Assembly: GCF_014762685.1 (NCBI RefSeq)
Contig: NZ_JABURM010000005.1
Coordinates: 1 to 64,000, forward strand
Direction: 5' to 3'
DNA from: Gracilimonas sp.
GTDB taxonomy: Bacteria; Bacteroidota; Rhodothermia; Balneolales; Balneolaceae
DNA length: 64,000 nucleotides
Positions 51,869-61,258 of this stretch are shown one piece after another. Each line of letters starts with the position of its first letter. Position 1 is the first letter of the stretch. The notes beneath the pieces were generated by a model. That model had not been told where the DNA came from, did no database searches, and saw only the letters and a list, made by a program, of their open reading frames with translations. A program made the translations under genes and the position numbers.

Positions 51869-52698
51869 TAGTTAAATTCAGTTTTAGAGTTTTGATTTTT
51901 TCGTTTTTCACGAAGCCAAAGCGAGCCTAAGAATATACCGAGAATAATCAGTGTAGCCAAGCCGCCAAGCTTCATAATATTAATTGCTACCGGTGCATAA
52001 CTGCCGGAATCAGGATCATATTGGTAACAGTACATCACTACTTTATCGATGGTGTTGCCAATCTTTCCATCCGCAGATTCATATAAGGCACTGCGCACAT
52101 TAAATTCATCATAGGAAATCCCGTACAGGTAACGGGTTATTTTCCCATCGGGACTCAAGAGCATAATTGCCGCACTGTGGGCAAATTCTCCGGTGTCCTC
52201 AATTTCTTTGTATCGAAACCCAACGGCTTCAACTACTTTATCAATCTGGCTTTTTTTGCCGGTCAAAAAATACCATCCGGCCTTTGTGGTCGAATCCATT
52301 TGGCTGAGGTAATTCTCTTTTGATCGTGCCGCCAGTTCAGCATCTTCCTCAGGGTCGATGCTGATTGAAATAACAATAAATTCTTTACCCGGCTTCCACA
52401 CCATATCTTCGATTACATTTATGGTTCCGTCAAGAACCAATCCGCATAACATCGGACATTCGTAATACAATGGATTCAGTAAAACCGGTTTTCCATCTTC
52501 CAATAAATCACCTAACAGAACACTATCACCGTTAGAATCAGCAAACTTAGCATCCAAAGGGATATACTCTCCCAGATGTTCATCGATGCCAAGATTTTGC
52601 AGCGCATCCGGTTGTTCACGATTTAACTGCGCATAAGCAGGTTGTGAAGTCAGAAACACTGCAAGCAAAATAATTGCGTACAGTGTAAAACGTCTCAT
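51868..52698 (-). CDS. SCO1/SenC-family copper chaperone
   Basis: This is a 276-residue thioredoxin-fold protein that should deliver copper to the CuA site. It has a signal peptide (MRRFTLYAIILLAVFLTSQP), the copper-binding YYECPMLCGLVLD (Cys81, Cys85), the third ligand His174 (FAHSAAIMLL) and a C-terminal membrane helix (about 242-260). The CxxxC plus distant His pattern is complete. It sits directly upstream of coxB, as expected for its client. The C-terminal anchor is a common variant in this group. Confidence 0.92.
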   Translation of the reverse strand: MRRFTLYAIILLAVFLTSQPAYAQLNREQPDALQNLGIDEHLGEYIPLDAKFADSNGDSVLLGDLLEDGKPVLLNPLYYECPMLCGLVLDGTINVIEDMVWKPGKEFIVISISIDPEEDAELAARSKENYLSQMDSTTKAGWYFLTGKKSQIDKVVEAVGFRYKEIEDTGEFAHSAAIMLLSPDGKITRYLYGISYDEFNVRSALYESADGKIGNTIDKVVMYCYQYDPDSGSYAPVAINIMKLGGLATLIILGIFLGSLWLREKRKNQNSKTEFN

Positions 52699-52708
52699 AG
52701 ATTGAAAT

Positions 52709-53245
52709 TTACTGGTCTGTGGCTATTCTGCTAATAGCGCTGTCAATAGGAATTCTGTAAATACCTTCTTCAAGGTCAACTACACCAAAACTGTTCAGTT
52801 CTTGCTCTTGCTGAGCTTTTAATTCTGAATAGTCAGAAACAGAGCTTTGTGATGAAACTTGTTTTTGAGCTTCGAAGAGGCTGTATTGTGAAAAATAAAC
52901 TAAACCAATAACAAAAATGATAACCAATGAGGTTCCAAGGGTTGACCAGAAAATCAGTTTCTTATAATTGAGTGTATCACTCATTACACCATGGCCAACA
53001 GCATAAGCAAACTCTTCGTCTTCGGTAGTGATGTCTACATCTTCAACCAGGGAATCATCAGCTTCAACAGCTGTTTCCGTACCAAATATTTTAGCAGCTT
53101 CTTCATGCAACTGGGCCGCCCAGGCGATAACCTGATCTTCAGATACATTGTGTTTTTCTGCAACTTTCTCAATTACAGAACGGCCCTGTGCTACGGCTTC
53201 GAGTGCTACTTTTGCTTTAAATTCTGAACTATACTTTTCTGCCAT
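52709..53245 (-). CDS. Small membrane protein with transposase-like HTH N-terminus
   Basis: This is a 178-residue protein with an unusual layout. Residues 2-54 (KYSSEFKAKVALEAVAQG, then VAEKHNVSEDQVIAWAAQL) match the N-terminal helix-turn-helix of IS3-type transposase OrfA (HTH_Tnp_1). A short acidic linker follows. One membrane helix (about 98-118) leads to an outer tail ending YRIPIDSAISRIATDQ. This tail resembles the IPI(D/E)-x-A(M) end of small single-helix proteins encoded in other ACIII/caa3 operons, as I remember them. It lies between actF and the SCO gene with gaps of 12 and 10 bases, so it belongs to the operon. Its role may be assembly; DNA binding is unproven. Confidence 0.65.
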   Translation of the reverse strand: MAEKYSSEFKAKVALEAVAQGRSVIEKVAEKHNVSEDQVIAWAAQLHEEAAKIFGTETAVEADDSLVEDVDITTEDEEFAYAVGHGVMSDTLNYKKLIFWSTLGTSLVIIFVIGLVYFSQYSLFEAQKQVSSQSSVSDYSELKAQQEQELNSFGVVDLEEGIYRIPIDSAISRIATDQ

Positions 53246-53257
53246 CGTTAAATTCGA

Positions 53258-54469
53258 TTATTGGTGATACGATTTTGAGAGACACTCATCCAGCTTCGGA
53301 TCATTCTTTGGAATCATATCATGTTTCTTGAAAGTGTTGAAGAATAATCCAAAGAAGACGCCTCCTAATCCAAGGAAGGTGGTAATATCCATCCAGCTGA
53401 AGTGGATACCATGCTCGGAGAGTACCGGCATTGCGATCCAGTAAATTTCTGCAAAATGGATTACCAATACCAGTACGGATACAGCGCCGAGAATTTTCCG
53501 GTTTTTCTTGGCTTCACGGTTCAATAATACCAGGAAGGGAACAGCAAAACGGAATATCAAAAGGCTGTATGCGATATACTTCCAACTTCCTTCCAGGCGG
53601 TGGAAATACCACAGGGTTTCTTCAGGCAGATTCGCATAATAAATAAGCATAAACTGACTGAATGCGATATATGCATAAAAAATAGTGAAGGCGAAAAACC
53701 AGGCGCCTAAGTCATAAATATGGACCTGACGAATAGTGTCTTTTAAAATACCTTTTCGCTGCATATAAAAAACCAGCAAAATCATAACAGGCCAAAATGC
53801 CTGAAAACTGATTGAAAAGAAATACACTCCAAACATGGTGGAAAACCAGTGGGGGTCGAGCGACATTAGCCAGTCGAAACTTGCAAATGCAATAGATAAC
53901 GCAAAGATAGGAACGCCGGGGGCGCTTACTTTGCGGAGTAACGAAGTGAGTCCCCAATCGCCGGTTTTATCCATCTGTACGGATACTTTATGGAGCTTCC
54001 ATCCAAAATATCCCCAGATTGCGAAGTAAAGAAACTGACGGGCAATGAAGAAGGGAGAATTCAGATAGGGTGATTTCCCGCTTACAATTTTATCAAAATC
54101 AGGGCTTGCATAATCCAGCAGTTCAGGGTGGCTCCAGTGATAGAGGTTATGAATACCCAAAAGGACGGGTATTACAAAAATACCCCAGATCCATAAGTTA
54201 GAAGAAAAGGCTTCAGAAATACGTCGAAACACAACTCCCCAGCTGGAGCGGGTGATGTGGTGTAACATCACCATAATAAGGGCGGCAAGAGCAATTCCGG
54301 TAAAGAATACAAAACTTACCAGGTAGGAAAAGAAAAACTGGTCAGCATCCAGGAAATATCCAATGATGCTGGCAATGAGGCCAACGGCTCCAATTCCAAA
54401 AAGAGCACGAGGAACTTTGCTGTCGGCTGGAAATTGTAAAGAATCTGTTATTGTAGGCTTATGACTCAT
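53258..54469 (-). CDS. actF: Alternative complex III subunit ActF
   Basis: This is a 403-residue integral membrane protein with about ten helices, homologous to ActC/NrfD (PSF family). GIFVIPVLLGIHNLYHWSHPE, KSPYLNSPFFIARQFLYFAIW and FDWLMSLDPHWFSTMFGVYFF are characteristic of ActF. In ACIII it forms, with ActC, the membrane part that may take part in quinol oxidation and proton transfer. It follows actE in the usual actABCDEF order. Confidence 0.93.
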   Translation of the reverse strand: MSHKPTITDSLQFPADSKVPRALFGIGAVGLIASIIGYFLDADQFFFSYLVSFVFFTGIALAALIMVMLHHITRSSWGVVFRRISEAFSSNLWIWGIFVIPVLLGIHNLYHWSHPELLDYASPDFDKIVSGKSPYLNSPFFIARQFLYFAIWGYFGWKLHKVSVQMDKTGDWGLTSLLRKVSAPGVPIFALSIAFASFDWLMSLDPHWFSTMFGVYFFSISFQAFWPVMILLVFYMQRKGILKDTIRQVHIYDLGAWFFAFTIFYAYIAFSQFMLIYYANLPEETLWYFHRLEGSWKYIAYSLLIFRFAVPFLVLLNREAKKNRKILGAVSVLVLVIHFAEIYWIAMPVLSEHGIHFSWMDITTFLGLGGVFFGLFFNTFKKHDMIPKNDPKLDECLSKSYHQ

Positions 54470-54494
54470 TTTGTAAGTGAATTAAGCAAAGTTC

Positions 54495-55532
54495 TTAGTT
54501 GTCAAGATTTTTTATATATAGAATAATAGACTCGATTTCAGCATCGGAGAGGTAGCTGTACGAAGCCATAACCCCTTGTTCGAAACCGACCGGTTTTTTG
54601 GCATTCGGCTCAACAATAGACTCACGAATGTAGTCTTCATCTTTTGTTATAGTGAGGGTTTCACCGTCTTCGGTTACTACTTCACCTTCACTGCCAAATA
54701 ATCCTGCCCAAGTCGGGCCAATACCACCGGGCGAGCCATCTTCATTGTGGCAAGTGCCGCAAGCGTTGGCCGTAATAGCTTCTTGTCCTAATTCAACAGA
54801 AGCTTGCGGAGCTTCTTCCGGTTCACTCGCCGCTGCAATGGAATCGAGCCTTGCCTGCTCTCCGGAAAACTCATTCTGCAGAGCGGTAATATCTACATCA
54901 TATTCCTGAAGTTCTTGTTCTGTAATGTTTTGACTTTCCTGAAGGGCACGGATGTATGCAACAATCGCCCAGCGGTCTTCAACCTTAATTTGTGTAGCAT
55001 AAGACGGCATGGTTCTTACACCGTTATAGATTGCAGAGTACAATTCTCCGTCTGAAAGATCTCTAACACGAGGTTCGTGATAAGAAGGAGCGGGTACATA
55101 TCCGTAATTTCCTTCCATAATAATACCGTCACCTGCTCCGGTTTGTCCGTGACAGGGAGTACAATAAATTTCGTAACGTTCTTTTCCGCGGTAAAGGAAA
55201 GATTTGGTAAGGTCTACAGGGATTTCATCAATGAATTCTCCGTTTTCATCTACTCCTTCATAGTAAGCCCGGTCTGTTTTGGCCAGCCCTCGAGCTACGG
55301 TTCCTTCTACAGGCGTGCGCATGGAACGGCCGTCAGCAAAGAAGTTATTGACTTCCTGAGCTTCTTTTCTCGGCTGTTGATCCATATTCATATTGGGATG
55401 GATGGGAGGCTTATCTGAAAGTTGCCCCTGGCAGGCAGAAAGAGAAATCCCGAGCGCACAAAGGCCCGCAATTTTAAACATTCCTTTAAAATTCATTCCT
55501 GGAAATGATATTTGCGTTTTATTCTTAATCAT
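54495..55532 (-). CDS. actE: Alternative complex III subunit ActE, di-heme cytochrome c lipoprotein
   Basis: This is a 345-residue lipoprotein with lipobox LSAC (Cys34). The first cytochrome c domain holds CTPCH (124-128) with likely axial Met175. After a linker rich in Ala and Glu (about 222-250), a second domain has CGTCH (258-262) and Met322. ActE is normally single-heme, so this is a fused, extended form. The second domain resembles the tail of CoxB (DEDYIRESIVEPNAK against [15 protein letters not shown]). I start at ATG 55532, behind GAGGA, overlapping actD by 8 bases. It should pass electrons to the caa3 oxidase. Confidence 0.9.
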   Translation of the reverse strand: MIKNKTQISFPGMNFKGMFKIAGLCALGISLSACQGQLSDKPPIHPNMNMDQQPRKEAQEVNNFFADGRSMRTPVEGTVARGLAKTDRAYYEGVDENGEFIDEIPVDLTKSFLYRGKERYEIYCTPCHGQTGAGDGIIMEGNYGYVPAPSYHEPRVRDLSDGELYSAIYNGVRTMPSYATQIKVEDRWAIVAYIRALQESQNITEQELQEYDVDITALQNEFSGEQARLDSIAAASEPEEAPQASVELGQEAITANACGTCHNEDGSPGGIGPTWAGLFGSEGEVVTEDGETLTITKDEDYIRESIVEPNAKKPVGFEQGVMASYSYLSDAEIESIILYIKNLDN

Positions 55533-56070
55533 ATACTTCCTCGATGTGGGTAGCACCGGCTTCTTGAAATAATTTCTTTACTTCCGTGCGGTCAAACTTA
55601 TCGTCTTCAGCTTCTATGTAAGCAAAGAAACCATCATCAGTTGCTTTTTTAAAGCGCTCTACATTAAAAAGAGGGTTGTGAAATTTTGGAAGCCCGTTAA
55701 GGAAAAACATTCCGAAAACAGCACCAAATGAAGATAAAAGTACCGTTAGCTCAAAAGTAATAGGCACCCACGCCGGTGCATTAAAAAATGGCTTACCGCT
55801 GATGTTCATTGGATAATCCACTACCGACATGAAATACATCATGGCAATAGCACCTGAAAATCCGATTAAAGCATGACCAAAAACAATCCAGCCTAATTTA
55901 GATTTTTCCAGCTTCATGGCTTTGTCCATTCCATGAATAGGAAATGGGCTGAACGTGTCAAACTTGCTAAAACCGGACTTTGACATTGTTTTGGCAACAT
56001 CCGTCAGTTCTTTCGGATTCTTAAATTCGGCCAGAATACCGTATAAATTTTGTTGTTCAGTTGTACTCAT
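55525..56070 (-). CDS. actD: Alternative complex III subunit ActD (DUF3341)
   Basis: This is a 181-residue protein of the DUF3341 family. YGILAEFKNPKELTDVAKTM opens the small soluble N-domain, and FDTFSPFPIHGMDKAM is the family signature. Two helices (about 62-83 and 101-124) follow, and the tail ends FKKATDDGFFAYIEAED. It is a structural membrane subunit of ACIII. It overlaps actE by 8 bases and follows actC after 5 bases. Confidence 0.94.
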   Translation of the reverse strand: MSTTEQQNLYGILAEFKNPKELTDVAKTMSKSGFSKFDTFSPFPIHGMDKAMKLEKSKLGWIVFGHALIGFSGAIAMMYFMSVVDYPMNISGKPFFNAPAWVPITFELTVLLSSFGAVFGMFFLNGLPKFHNPLFNVERFKKATDDGFFAYIEAEDDKFDRTEVKKLFQEAGATHIEEVYD

Positions 56071-56075
56071 AATCT

Positions 56076-57503
56076 TTAAACCTTCTCTGATTGAGGTTTG
56101 GGTACTTCAATTTTTGGCTTGTGATATTCACCGGTTTCCTCGTCATAATTGTGAGGATCAGCCTGGGGAATTACCGCTTTAATTTCTGCGAGTGCAACCA
56201 TTGGCAGGAAGCGCAAGAACAGGAGGAACATGGTGAAAAACAGTCCAAATGTTCCAACGTAAGTTAAAACGTCCCAGATGGTTGGTGAATAATAATCCCA
56301 GCTTGACGGCAGGTAATCGTTTGCCAGTGAAGTAACCGTAATTACAAATCGTTCAAACCACATACCGATGTTCACGACAATGGAAATAAAGAAGGTGAAC
56401 CCGACGCTGCGGCGTAATTTCTTAGACCAGAAGAACTGAGGGGACAACACGTTACAAGTCATCATCGCCCAATATGCCCATGCATACGGACCGGTTGCTC
56501 TCAGCATAAAAATAGCTTTTTCGTATTCAACGCCACTGTACCAGGCCATAAAGAACTCCATCATATAGGCAAAACCTACCATTGAGCCGGTTACCAGGAT
56601 AATGATATTCATTTTTTCCATGTGATCGTCAGTCATAATTTCTTTCATCCCGTAAATTTTGCGGGCTACGATCATCAGGGTCAGCACCATCGCGAATCCG
56701 GAGAAGATAGCACCGGCAACGAAATAGGGAGGGAAAATAGTAGTGTGCCATCCCGGAATCATGGAAACGGCAAAGTCAAAGGATACAATGGTGTGAACCG
56801 AAAGTACCAGAGGAGTAGCCAAACCGGCTAAAATCATATAAGCTTTCTCGTAATTCCACCAGTGGCGGTTAGAGCCCGTCCAGCCCATAGCAAAAATACC
56901 ATATGCTACTTTTCTGATTTTGTCAGTAGCGCGGTCGCGAATGGTTGCAAGATCGGGAACCAAACCAACATACCAGAACAAAAGGGATACGGTGAAATAG
57001 GTAGAAACCGCAAATACATCCCACAGAAGGGGAGAGTTGAAGTTAGGCCACATAGCCATTTGGTTGGGAATCGGAAACACCCAATAAATAGCCCAAATAC
57101 GACCTACGTGAATGGCCGGGAATACCCCGGCACACATTACGGCAAAGATGGTCATTGCTTCCGCAAAACGGTTAATGGCAGTACGCCAATCCTGACGGAA
57201 GAGGAAGAGAATAGCTGAAATCAGCGTTCCGGCGTGTCCAATACCAACCCACCATACAAAGTTGATAATAGCCCAACCCCATCCAACGGGATTGTTAAGG
57301 CCCCAGATTCCGGTTCCTTCCCAAATTAAATACCCAATGGCTACTACCATAGTCATTAGCAGTGCATTGGCACCAATCATGGCCAAGTACCATGTTTTTG
57401 GTGTAGGACGTAAATTTATATCAGTAACCAGTCGTGTAAGGCTCGCAAAATCGTGATTGCCTTTTACAAGAGCGGGTTCCGGTACGTATTGGTATTTACT
57501 CAT
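56076..57503 (-). CDS. actC: Alternative complex III subunit ActC (NrfD-like)
   Basis: This is a 475-residue membrane protein with about ten helices of the NrfD/PsrC family. [34 protein letters not shown] and [20 protein letters not shown] are strong ActC markers. It should carry the quinol site next to ActB. It lies between actB (27-base gap) and actD (5-base gap). Confidence 0.95.
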   Translation of the reverse strand: MSKYQYVPEPALVKGNHDFASLTRLVTDINLRPTPKTWYLAMIGANALLMTMVVAIGYLIWEGTGIWGLNNPVGWGWAIINFVWWVGIGHAGTLISAILFLFRQDWRTAINRFAEAMTIFAVMCAGVFPAIHVGRIWAIYWVFPIPNQMAMWPNFNSPLLWDVFAVSTYFTVSLLFWYVGLVPDLATIRDRATDKIRKVAYGIFAMGWTGSNRHWWNYEKAYMILAGLATPLVLSVHTIVSFDFAVSMIPGWHTTIFPPYFVAGAIFSGFAMVLTLMIVARKIYGMKEIMTDDHMEKMNIIILVTGSMVGFAYMMEFFMAWYSGVEYEKAIFMLRATGPYAWAYWAMMTCNVLSPQFFWSKKLRRSVGFTFFISIVVNIGMWFERFVITVTSLANDYLPSSWDYYSPTIWDVLTYVGTFGLFFTMFLLFLRFLPMVALAEIKAVIPQADPHNYDEETGEYHKPKIEVPKPQSEKV

Positions 57504-57530
57504 GTTTTGGATGTATTCCTGATTAATATC

Positions 57531-60500
57531 TTAAGCCAAAGCCGGGTTTGGGTTCGTAAGTTTTGCCATATATGATGTTCTCGGACGTGTATTCAGCTCC
57601 TCGAGCATCTGGAAGTTTCGTTCGTTGCGTTTCATCTGTGCTACTTCGCTGTTATCGTCGGTTAAGTCCCCGAAATAAATAGCATCAGCAGGACAAGCTT
57701 GCTGACAAGCTGTTTTAACAGTACCATCGGCCGGTTTTGGTGAGCCGGTTTCTTTTTTAGCTTCAATTTTGGCACGATTTACACGCTGTACGCAATACGT
57801 ACATTTTTCCATTACACCACGGAAGCGAACAGTTACTTCCGGATTCATCGCCATTTGGATGATATCGGGATCGTCGCCGGTGGTTATATATTCTTTTGGA
57901 TAGTTGAAGAAGTTGAATCGGCGAACTTTATACGGGCAGTTATTAGCGCAGTAACGGGTTCCGATACAGCGATTATAAGCCATTTGGTTCATGCCGTCTT
58001 CACTGTGGGTGGTTGCCGCAACCGGGCAAACCTGCTCACAAGGAGCCAGTTCACAATGCATACAAGGTACCGGTTGGTGAACGGCTTGGGGTGAATCCGG
58101 ATCATCGCCGACATAATAGCGGTCGTTACGAATCCAGTGCATCTCACGGCCGCGTTTCACTTCTTTCTTCCCTATTACAGGAATATTGTTTTCAGACTGA
58201 CAAGCAATCACACATACTCCGCAACCAAAGCAAGAGTTAAGGTCGATAGCCATACCCCATTGTGGTTCATGGTCGGGGTAGGTTTGCTCGTCGAACAAGG
58301 AAATAGGTTGATCTTCATCCATCTCCGCTGCTTCTTTCATTCCCGGAACAGGATAAGTATGTACCGATTCAAAAGAAGCAAAATCCGGTTTCTCTTTATA
58401 TTCTGTAAGGGTAGCCTGCCGGTACATGTCACGGCTTTCAAGGCTGTGGTGGTCCTGAACGCAGGCAATTTCATATTTTCCGGCAGCTTTGGAAACTTCT
58501 GCTGAACTATATAACATATTTTCAGTTCCCCTGAGCGGATATACATCCACACCGCCTGCGGTATAATCAATATATGAACTGGCTACTCGCCCAATTCCAT
58601 CACGGCCGTATCCTGTAGTAAGTGTGATGGCATCATCCACGTGCCCGGGTTGAATCCAAGCCGCAATCTTAATGGATTTCCCATTTACATTGATCTCAAC
58701 AAGATCCGTAGTATCGTTACTGGAACTGAATTCGCTTACACCTAATTTCTCAGCAGTGGCCGGGCTCATAAGTGCCACATTATCCCAGGTGATCTTGGTC
58801 ATTGGGTCAGGCAGTTCCTGAAGCCAGCCTAAGTTGGCATAACGCCCGTCATATAAAGTAGCATCCGGGCGGATTACCACTTCAATACCTGAAGTAGCAG
58901 AAACATTGGCCGTGGCTCGGTTCATTGCAGAAGCAAAACCGGAGCTTAACCGAACATTTACAGCATTAAAGTTCCCGGTGGTATCAATTCCATCGTGAAG
59001 GATTTTTGTCCAGCTATTATCAAAGCCGGAACGGTAGAATCCACGGAAAGTATTTTGAACCAGGCCATAACCTTGCTCTAAAGATCCGTTTACAATGGTA
59101 TTTAAAAATTCAATTTCACTCAGACCGTCATGCAGCGGTTGAATTTGCGGCTGAATCACAGAACGTGCTCCGCCATAAGAATATCCGTCGCCCCAGGCTT
59201 CCAGGAAGTGTGCACGGTTTACGTGCCAGTTTACTTTTTTGGAAGTCTCATCCACATAATCAGAAAGATTGACTACGGTTTCAACTTTTGAGAGTGCATT
59301 TTCAAAATTAAGATCAGCGGGAGCGGTAAATACGGGATTTACACCTACCATAACTACGGTATCGATATTACCGGCTTCCATCTCAGAAACTACTTCAGCG
59401 AAGGCAGCATTACTGCTCTGGCGGTCCACATGCGGAACTTCAAGATAGTTAACGGTACTTCCAACATTGCCTAAAGCCTGATTAATGGCCGCAACCACTG
59501 CATGTACTTCCGGTTTGTGTTGACTTCCGGCCGAGAGAGCAGCGTTTCCGGCATTAGCTGCCAGCTCATCTGCTAAAACAGTGATCCATCGATGATCAGA
59601 AAATTCATTTGAATATCCGCTAAAAACACTTAATCCGTTAATACGGGTGGAAAGTGCGGCTGCCAGGGCATAAGTAAATGCCTCCATTTGGCTGGCTTTG
59701 ATTCTCAAGCGGTGATCGGCATAAGAGCCGGTCAAAGAGAAAGAGTCCTCAACCGAATAAATACGGTTCATCTCCCCATCAGTACCAGTTACTTTTCTGC
59801 GAGAGGAAACCTGTTTGGCGTACTCTACATTATTAGGATGGGTAGAACTCATGAAGTCATCGTTTAAAGAGATGATGACATCAGCATTTGTAAAATTGTA
59901 GTGAGAACGTAACCGGCCGCCAAATGCGATACGATTTCCTTCCAACACATTGTCCTCGCCAAAAGGCTCATATGTAACCCAACTTGCATTGCTGAATTTG
60001 GCAAGTGCCTGCTCCTTTATACTGTTATAAGTAGGAGAGGAGTTTGCTTCCGAAATAAAGGCAATGCGCTGATTGGTGTTGGCAAAATGAGAACTTGCAA
60101 AGGCTTCAAAATCTTCAGCTGTGGCTTTGTTTCCATTATTTAATGGAGAACGTGAACGGTCAGGATCATAAAGACCGAGAATGGCCGCTTGATTGTAAAT
60201 ACTGGTTCCGCCTTTGCTGGCAGGGTGAAGGTCATTTCCTTCAAGTTTGGTTGGGCGGCCTTCGTGGTTTTCCGCAATTAAGCCCACCAGGTTGCCTTGA
60301 ACGGGCATGGCCGTTGCATAATATAAAGGTACGCCCGGCACTACATCTTCCGGCTGCTTGGAGTAAGGTAAAATCTTTTGAACCGGTCGGCGACAAGCTG
60401 CTAATCCGGCCAGGGCTACAGAAGCTCCCATGACGCGGAGAAAACCCCGGCGCGAAACACCGTCGGTCAGTTCAGTAGCATTTTCCGGGAATTCTCGCTC

Positions 60501-60611
60501 AGCAAATTTCTGATACTCTTTATTATTAGCTAATTCACTTAAGCTTTTCCAGTATGTGGTTTCTTTAACTTCTTCGCTCATCTGTTGATCTGTAATTTCT
60601 GAATCCTTCAT
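57531..60611 (-). CDS. actB: Alternative complex III subunit ActB (molybdopterin-type plus Fe-S)
   Basis: This is a 1026-residue protein. A Tat signal SRRGFLRVMGASVALAGLAA (about 53-72) is followed by a molybdopterin-oxidoreductase-like domain (to about 740) that carries no obvious cofactor ligand, as in other ActB. The C-terminal part has four Cys blocks: CFGCGVCVIACQ, CMHCELAPCEQVCP, CIGTRYCANNCP, and CTYCVQ with ACQQACPADAI. These should bind four Fe-S clusters. It is exported folded through Tat and sits on the periplasmic face. I start at ATG 60611, 3 bases after the actA stop; a TTG at 60626 would overlap actA. Confidence 0.95.
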   Translation of the reverse strand: MKDSEITDQQMSEEVKETTYWKSLSELANNKEYQKFAEREFPENATELTDGVSRRGFLRVMGASVALAGLAACRRPVQKILPYSKQPEDVVPGVPLYYATAMPVQGNLVGLIAENHEGRPTKLEGNDLHPASKGGTSIYNQAAILGLYDPDRSRSPLNNGNKATAEDFEAFASSHFANTNQRIAFISEANSSPTYNSIKEQALAKFSNASWVTYEPFGEDNVLEGNRIAFGGRLRSHYNFTNADVIISLNDDFMSSTHPNNVEYAKQVSSRRKVTGTDGEMNRIYSVEDSFSLTGSYADHRLRIKASQMEAFTYALAAALSTRINGLSVFSGYSNEFSDHRWITVLADELAANAGNAALSAGSQHKPEVHAVVAAINQALGNVGSTVNYLEVPHVDRQSSNAAFAEVVSEMEAGNIDTVVMVGVNPVFTAPADLNFENALSKVETVVNLSDYVDETSKKVNWHVNRAHFLEAWGDGYSYGGARSVIQPQIQPLHDGLSEIEFLNTIVNGSLEQGYGLVQNTFRGFYRSGFDNSWTKILHDGIDTTGNFNAVNVRLSSGFASAMNRATANVSATSGIEVVIRPDATLYDGRYANLGWLQELPDPMTKITWDNVALMSPATAEKLGVSEFSSSNDTTDLVEINVNGKSIKIAAWIQPGHVDDAITLTTGYGRDGIGRVASSYIDYTAGGVDVYPLRGTENMLYSSAEVSKAAGKYEIACVQDHHSLESRDMYRQATLTEYKEKPDFASFESVHTYPVPGMKEAAEMDEDQPISLFDEQTYPDHEPQWGMAIDLNSCFGCGVCVIACQSENNIPVIGKKEVKRGREMHWIRNDRYYVGDDPDSPQAVHQPVPCMHCELAPCEQVCPVAATTHSEDGMNQMAYNRCIGTRYCANNCPYKVRRFNFFNYPKEYITTGDDPDIIQMAMNPEVTVRFRGVMEKCTYCVQRVNRAKIEAKKETGSPKPADGTVKTACQQACPADAIYFGDLTDDNSEVAQMKRNERNFQMLEELNTRPRTSYMAKLTNPNPALA

Positions 60612-60613
60612 TA

Positions 60614-61258
60614 TTAATAATGACAACCCTGGCAGTAGGTTGGAGCATGAATATTTTGTTTATCTACCAATTCTTTTCCAACCTCTAACTGATTTTCAAT
60701 TTTGTATCCCATGGTAGTAACTTCGTCAACGGGACGTATATATTTCTCGGGTTCGCGGTGACAATCCAGGCACCAGCTCATGCTCAGCGGCTCTGCTTGA
60801 TATACGACTTCCATTTTATCCACTCTTCCATGACAGCTTTCGCAACCTACGCCAACACTTACGTGAGCGGAGTGATTGAAATAGGCATAATCAGCGAGGT
60901 TGTTCACCCGAATCCATTCAATGGCTTTACCGGTTTCCCAACTTTCACGGACTAATTCGAGATTCTCGCTGTCAGTCAAAACCTGATTGTGACAATTCAT
61001 ACAGGTTTGGGTAGCAGGAATGTTAGCCTGCTTAGAATCAAAAACACTGGTGTGGCAATATTGACAATCAAGCCCGAGTTGATCAACGTGTACCTTGTGG
61101 CTGTAGGGTACCGGCTGTTCCGGAGCATAGCCCACATCAGTATATTCAGGAGAGAAAAAATACCAAACACCAAAAATAGTAGCGTTCAGCAGTATGATTA
61201 ATCCAATTAAAATTTTTCGGGGAACCTGATTTGTCCACTTTGGGAAAATCTGCGCCAT
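60614..61258 (-). CDS. actA: Alternative complex III subunit ActA, pentaheme cytochrome c
   Basis: This is a 214-residue membrane-anchored cytochrome. One N-terminal helix (about 15-35) leads to five CxxCH motifs (heme His69, His90, His143, His167, His213), the usual number for ActA. YSHKVHVDQLGLDCQYCH, PATQTCMNCH, VGCESCHGRVDKMEVV and LSMSWCLDCHR are typical. It takes electrons from ActB. It is first in a 12-gene operon that runs to 48139. Confidence 0.95.
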   Translation of the reverse strand: MAQIFPKWTNQVPRKILIGLIILLNATIFGVWYFFSPEYTDVGYAPEQPVPYSHKVHVDQLGLDCQYCHTSVFDSKQANIPATQTCMNCHNQVLTDSENLELVRESWETGKAIEWIRVNNLADYAYFNHSAHVSVGVGCESCHGRVDKMEVVYQAEPLSMSWCLDCHREPEKYIRPVDEVTTMGYKIENQLEVGKELVDKQNIHAPTYCQGCHY

